From Gonium pectorale (Eukaryota > Chlorophyta > Chlorophyceae > Chlamydomonadales > Volvocaceae), in assembly GCA_001584585.1 (NCBI GenBank), contig LSYV01000009.1, positions 169,598 through 203,058 on the forward strand: a stretch of DNA of 33,461 nt, in the 5' to 3' direction. Position numbers and translations under genes: made by a program. Each line of letters opens with the position of its first letter. Position 1 is the stretch's first letter. Below the pieces are notes generated by a model. It was not told the DNA's origin and made no database searches. It was given only the letters and a program-made list of their open reading frames with translations. Positions 30,956 to 33,461 of the stretch are shown one piece after another.

Positions 30956-33461
30956 TCACGCCAGCAGCGCCTTGACGCCGGTCTCGGGGTCGCCCTGCTT
31001 CACAATGGACTCGCCCACGAGGATGGCGCCGCAGCCGGCCTGATGGCGGAAGGGGCGGGGGGGGGGTGTTCGGTTGAAACACTGTTGACTGTTGACTGTA
31101 ACACACAAGGGCGTTCATCCGAGGGCGCAAGGCACCGCTGCAGCGGACAGCACCGGTGCCAGCACGCACCGACAATGTCGCATCTGGGGACCCGAGAGGT
31201 GCACAAGCCGTACCGAGCGTCGTACACACCTGTTGTACAAAGGCCACGTCCTCGGGCGTGAAGATGCCGCTCTCGCCCACCATGATGATGCCGCGGTCCT
31301 TGACCTGTACGGCACGGTATGGCACGGCACGGGAGGTGTACGGAGGCGTGACATGGCAAGCTGGGGCGACCTTTCGATACACGCGTTACAGGAAATGGGC
31401 TTGTGTTGCGAACACGACGCCCCCTGCCTCGCGTCCCTCCCGGCACCGTTGTCGCCCGACTCCGCCCCTGACCCGAGCCCCGCCGTGAATGAGCGCCTGC
31501 GCCAGTGCCGGGGACGGTGCCAGGGATGCTCCTCGCACACGCCTAGCCTCGCCGCCGAGTCCCGGTGTGGCGCCCCGGTTCCGCACCTGCTGCCCCCACT
31601 CGCTGTCCATGATCCGCTTGGTGGTCGCCAGGTCGACCTGTGTGCGGGGGAGGGATCGAGGGACAAAGACAAAGTTTGTCTGTGCACGCCCCCTTGCAGC
31701 CTGAGGCGGCAGCAGGGTCGCGTCGCGTGTGGTCAGGCCACACGCACAGGCCAGGAAGGCTGAGCCCCATGCGGTCGCAACAGGTCAATGGGCATGGCGG
31801 CATTTCGCACACTAGGCAGCTCCGGGCCGCCCTGTCACCGCGGACTGAGCGCACGTGACCGCGCTCCCCTCGGGCAACCCCTGTGGCGCCGCGCTGTCCC
31901 CCCGTGGGTGGCCAGCTGGCTGCCGCATCCCCCGCCGCCCACCTTGAACGTCCCCAGGTCGCGGTTGTTGATGCCCAGCAAGTGGTTCTCCACTCCCGGC
32001 AGCTGCAGCACGCGGGCCAGCTCGCCCTCCGTGTGGACCTGGGGCCGGGGGGCGGGGGCCGGGGGGCGAGGGAGGGGAGGAAGGGGGATTGCGGTGAGTG
32101 CTGAGGTGGAGGAGCCCGCCCGCCTGGGCTGCGGTGGGCAAAGTCCGAAGCACCCTGTTTTGCAGTCCATCGCGCGTATCCCGCAGCGGATACCCGGATC
32201 CGCTCCAAGAACCCCCCGCACTCCCGCGGGTGACGATGTGCAACCATGGACCCGACACGGGCACCTTCTACGCGCTCCCGTGCTCCCCTCCCCGTCCCCC
32301 AGCCCCAATCTCTGCTGCCCACCTCTATGAGGCAGGCCATGCCCAGGTTGGTGGCCGCCTTCATGAAGTACGCCAGGTCGGCGTTGGGCAGCACCGCCGC
32401 GATCAGCAGGATGGCGTCGGCGCCGCTGCGAGCGAGCATTGGGGCGCGGTCGGGCGTGCCAGTTGCTGTGTGCGCTGAAATGTACATGCCGCATCGTGTG
32501 GTGGTGGCGTTGATGGCGGTGGGACCGTGGGGGTTACGCATTCGGCTTGCCCGCAGCGATATGCAAGGCCAGGCGCGGAGGTGAGCCACCTGCCCTTCCC
32601 TCCCCTTGCCGCTCCCCTCACCCGATACACCGCCCGACTGCGCGCCGCACTGCCGGCCTTTCCTTTGGGGCCTGGCGCCCTTGGCGCGTCCCCCCCCGCA
32701 AAAAAATCACAAGCACATACCTGGCCCGCGCCTTGAAGACCTGGTACGCCTCCACGATGAACTCCTTGCACAGCAGCGGGCAGGTCACGCCCGCGGCGCG
32801 GATGCGGGTCAGGTTCTGGAACGAGCCCTGCGGGTGTGGGAATGCGGCGGGCGGTGAGGGCCAGGGGGCAGCCAGGTGGCAGATTAAGGACTGGAGTCGG
32901 TTGGTGGCGCCAACAACCGGCACGTACTCACGAAGGCGAACTGTCATGCATCGATCTTCTAGATCATATCGAACACACACCCAGTGCAACGAACGATACG
33001 GTACCTGGAAGAACTTCTCGTCCGTCAGCACCGACAGGCACGCGGCGCCGCCCGCCTCGTAGGCCTTGGCGATGCGCACGGGGTCGAAGTCCGGCTGGAT
33101 GACGCCCTTGGAGGGGGAGGCCTTCTTCACCTCGGCAATCAGGCCGGGGCGGCCTGGCGGGCGGAGTGGGGGTTGGGCGAGATAGACTTCCGTTGCACGA
33201 TGGTCGGGAAGCCGGGAGTCAGGGCGGTGCAGATCGGTCCGCGTGAGGACCGCGCGGCATGCCTCCCGTGCAGGTGCCCCACGGAGTAAACCACAACGCG
33301 GGCAGCCGGGGGTATCCTCCGATCGGTACGCGGGGCCCTCCCACCACCCGGCTTTCCAGCCAGGCACCCGCGAGCGGCCCCCGCGTGCATGGGGGGGGGG
33401 GCGCGGTGCTGCCAGTCCACCCACGAACCGCACCTGGCGCTCGCAGCCCAGGGAGTCGTGG
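30956..33461 (-). CDS. IGPS: Indole-3-glycerol phosphate synthase, 5' truncated by window edge
   Basis: Exons (minus): 33461-33434 (partial, tentative), 33153-33005, 32827-32721, 32425-32323, 32038-31943, 31637-31587, 31304-31230, 31039-30956; borders are GT-AG and phases agree. The enzyme closes CdRP to indole-3-glycerol phosphate with loss of CO2 and water, the fourth committed step of tryptophan synthesis, in plastids of plants and algae. Catalytic and binding motifs are all present in TIM-barrel order: [13 protein letters not shown] (Glu and Lys), LLCKEFIVE (Lys), CLIEVH (Glu), GINNRDL (Asn), [13 protein letters not shown] (Glu-Ser) and ILVGESIVK (phosphate site). The end is LLA-TGA. The plastid transit peptide and N-terminal helices lie beyond the window. 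The first visible exon fits only if its last base starts a Gly codon, so it needs checking. Confidence 0.92.

Noticed and set aside
32618..33433. 271-codon minus-strand frame spanning IGPS exons
   Set aside because: It reads through three introns. The spliced model aligns with IGPS motifs and explains the frame.
1..33461. CRISPR arrays, bacterial operons, tRNA or rRNA genes
   Set aside because: None seen. The direct repeats are coding units, a minisatellite or a microsatellite, and no tRNA-like or rRNA-like sequence was recognised.

Overview
The window looks like nuclear DNA of a chlorophyte green alga of the Chlamydomonas/Volvox kind. It is very GC-rich. Its genes are split by many short introns with GTGAG/GTGCG-type donors and GCAG acceptors, and low-complexity acidic and Ala/Pro tracts are common. 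Most tellingly, it carries a small family of genes combining 'NSLWALATLG'-type helical repeats (octotricopeptide, OPR-like) with a C-terminal RAP domain, a class greatly expanded in these algae. The species call is inference.

Layout, left to right. (1) 1-2784, minus: an OPR-like/RAP gene (here RAP-A), cut by the left edge inside its RAP domain. (2) 2785-6023: 3.2 kb with no supportable gene. (3) 6024-12989, plus: a complete 14-exon gene for the nucleolar U3 snoRNP/SSU-processome protein Mpp10; splicing keeps frame throughout and gives 937 aa. A 6-copy 19-bp minisatellite and a 9-bp microsatellite sit in its introns. (4) 14827-18495, plus: a second OPR-like/RAP gene (RAP-2), broken by three frameshifts. 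(5) 20494-24129, plus: two tandem partial MPP10 copies. The first (exons 8-11) is almost identical to the real gene; the second (exons 9-14) is decayed and holds a 278-bp insertion. (6) 24709-27995, plus: an intact OPR-like/RAP gene (RAP-3, 982 aa), followed by a decayed former tail. (7) 29794-30362, plus: a tentative small three-exon gene. (8) 30956-33461, minus: the catalytic barrel of indole-3-glycerol phosphate synthase (tryptophan pathway), cut by the right edge.

The organising event is a tandem segmental duplication of an [MPP10 - RAP gene] module. MPP10 plus RAP-2 is one unit, and the MPP10 fragments plus RAP-3 are the other. The surviving functional parts are complementary: MPP10 is intact in the first unit and the RAP gene in the second. 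The three RAP genes differ in the number of a 44-residue repeat (1, 2 or 3 units of exactly 132 bp), as expected of an RNA-binding family diversifying by birth, death and repeat gain or loss. The MPP10/fragment identity pattern suggests recent gene conversion over about 1 kb. MPP10 acts in 18S rRNA processing, the RAP proteins probably in organelle RNA metabolism, and IGPS in amino-acid synthesis, so the cluster is evolutionary rather than a functional pathway.
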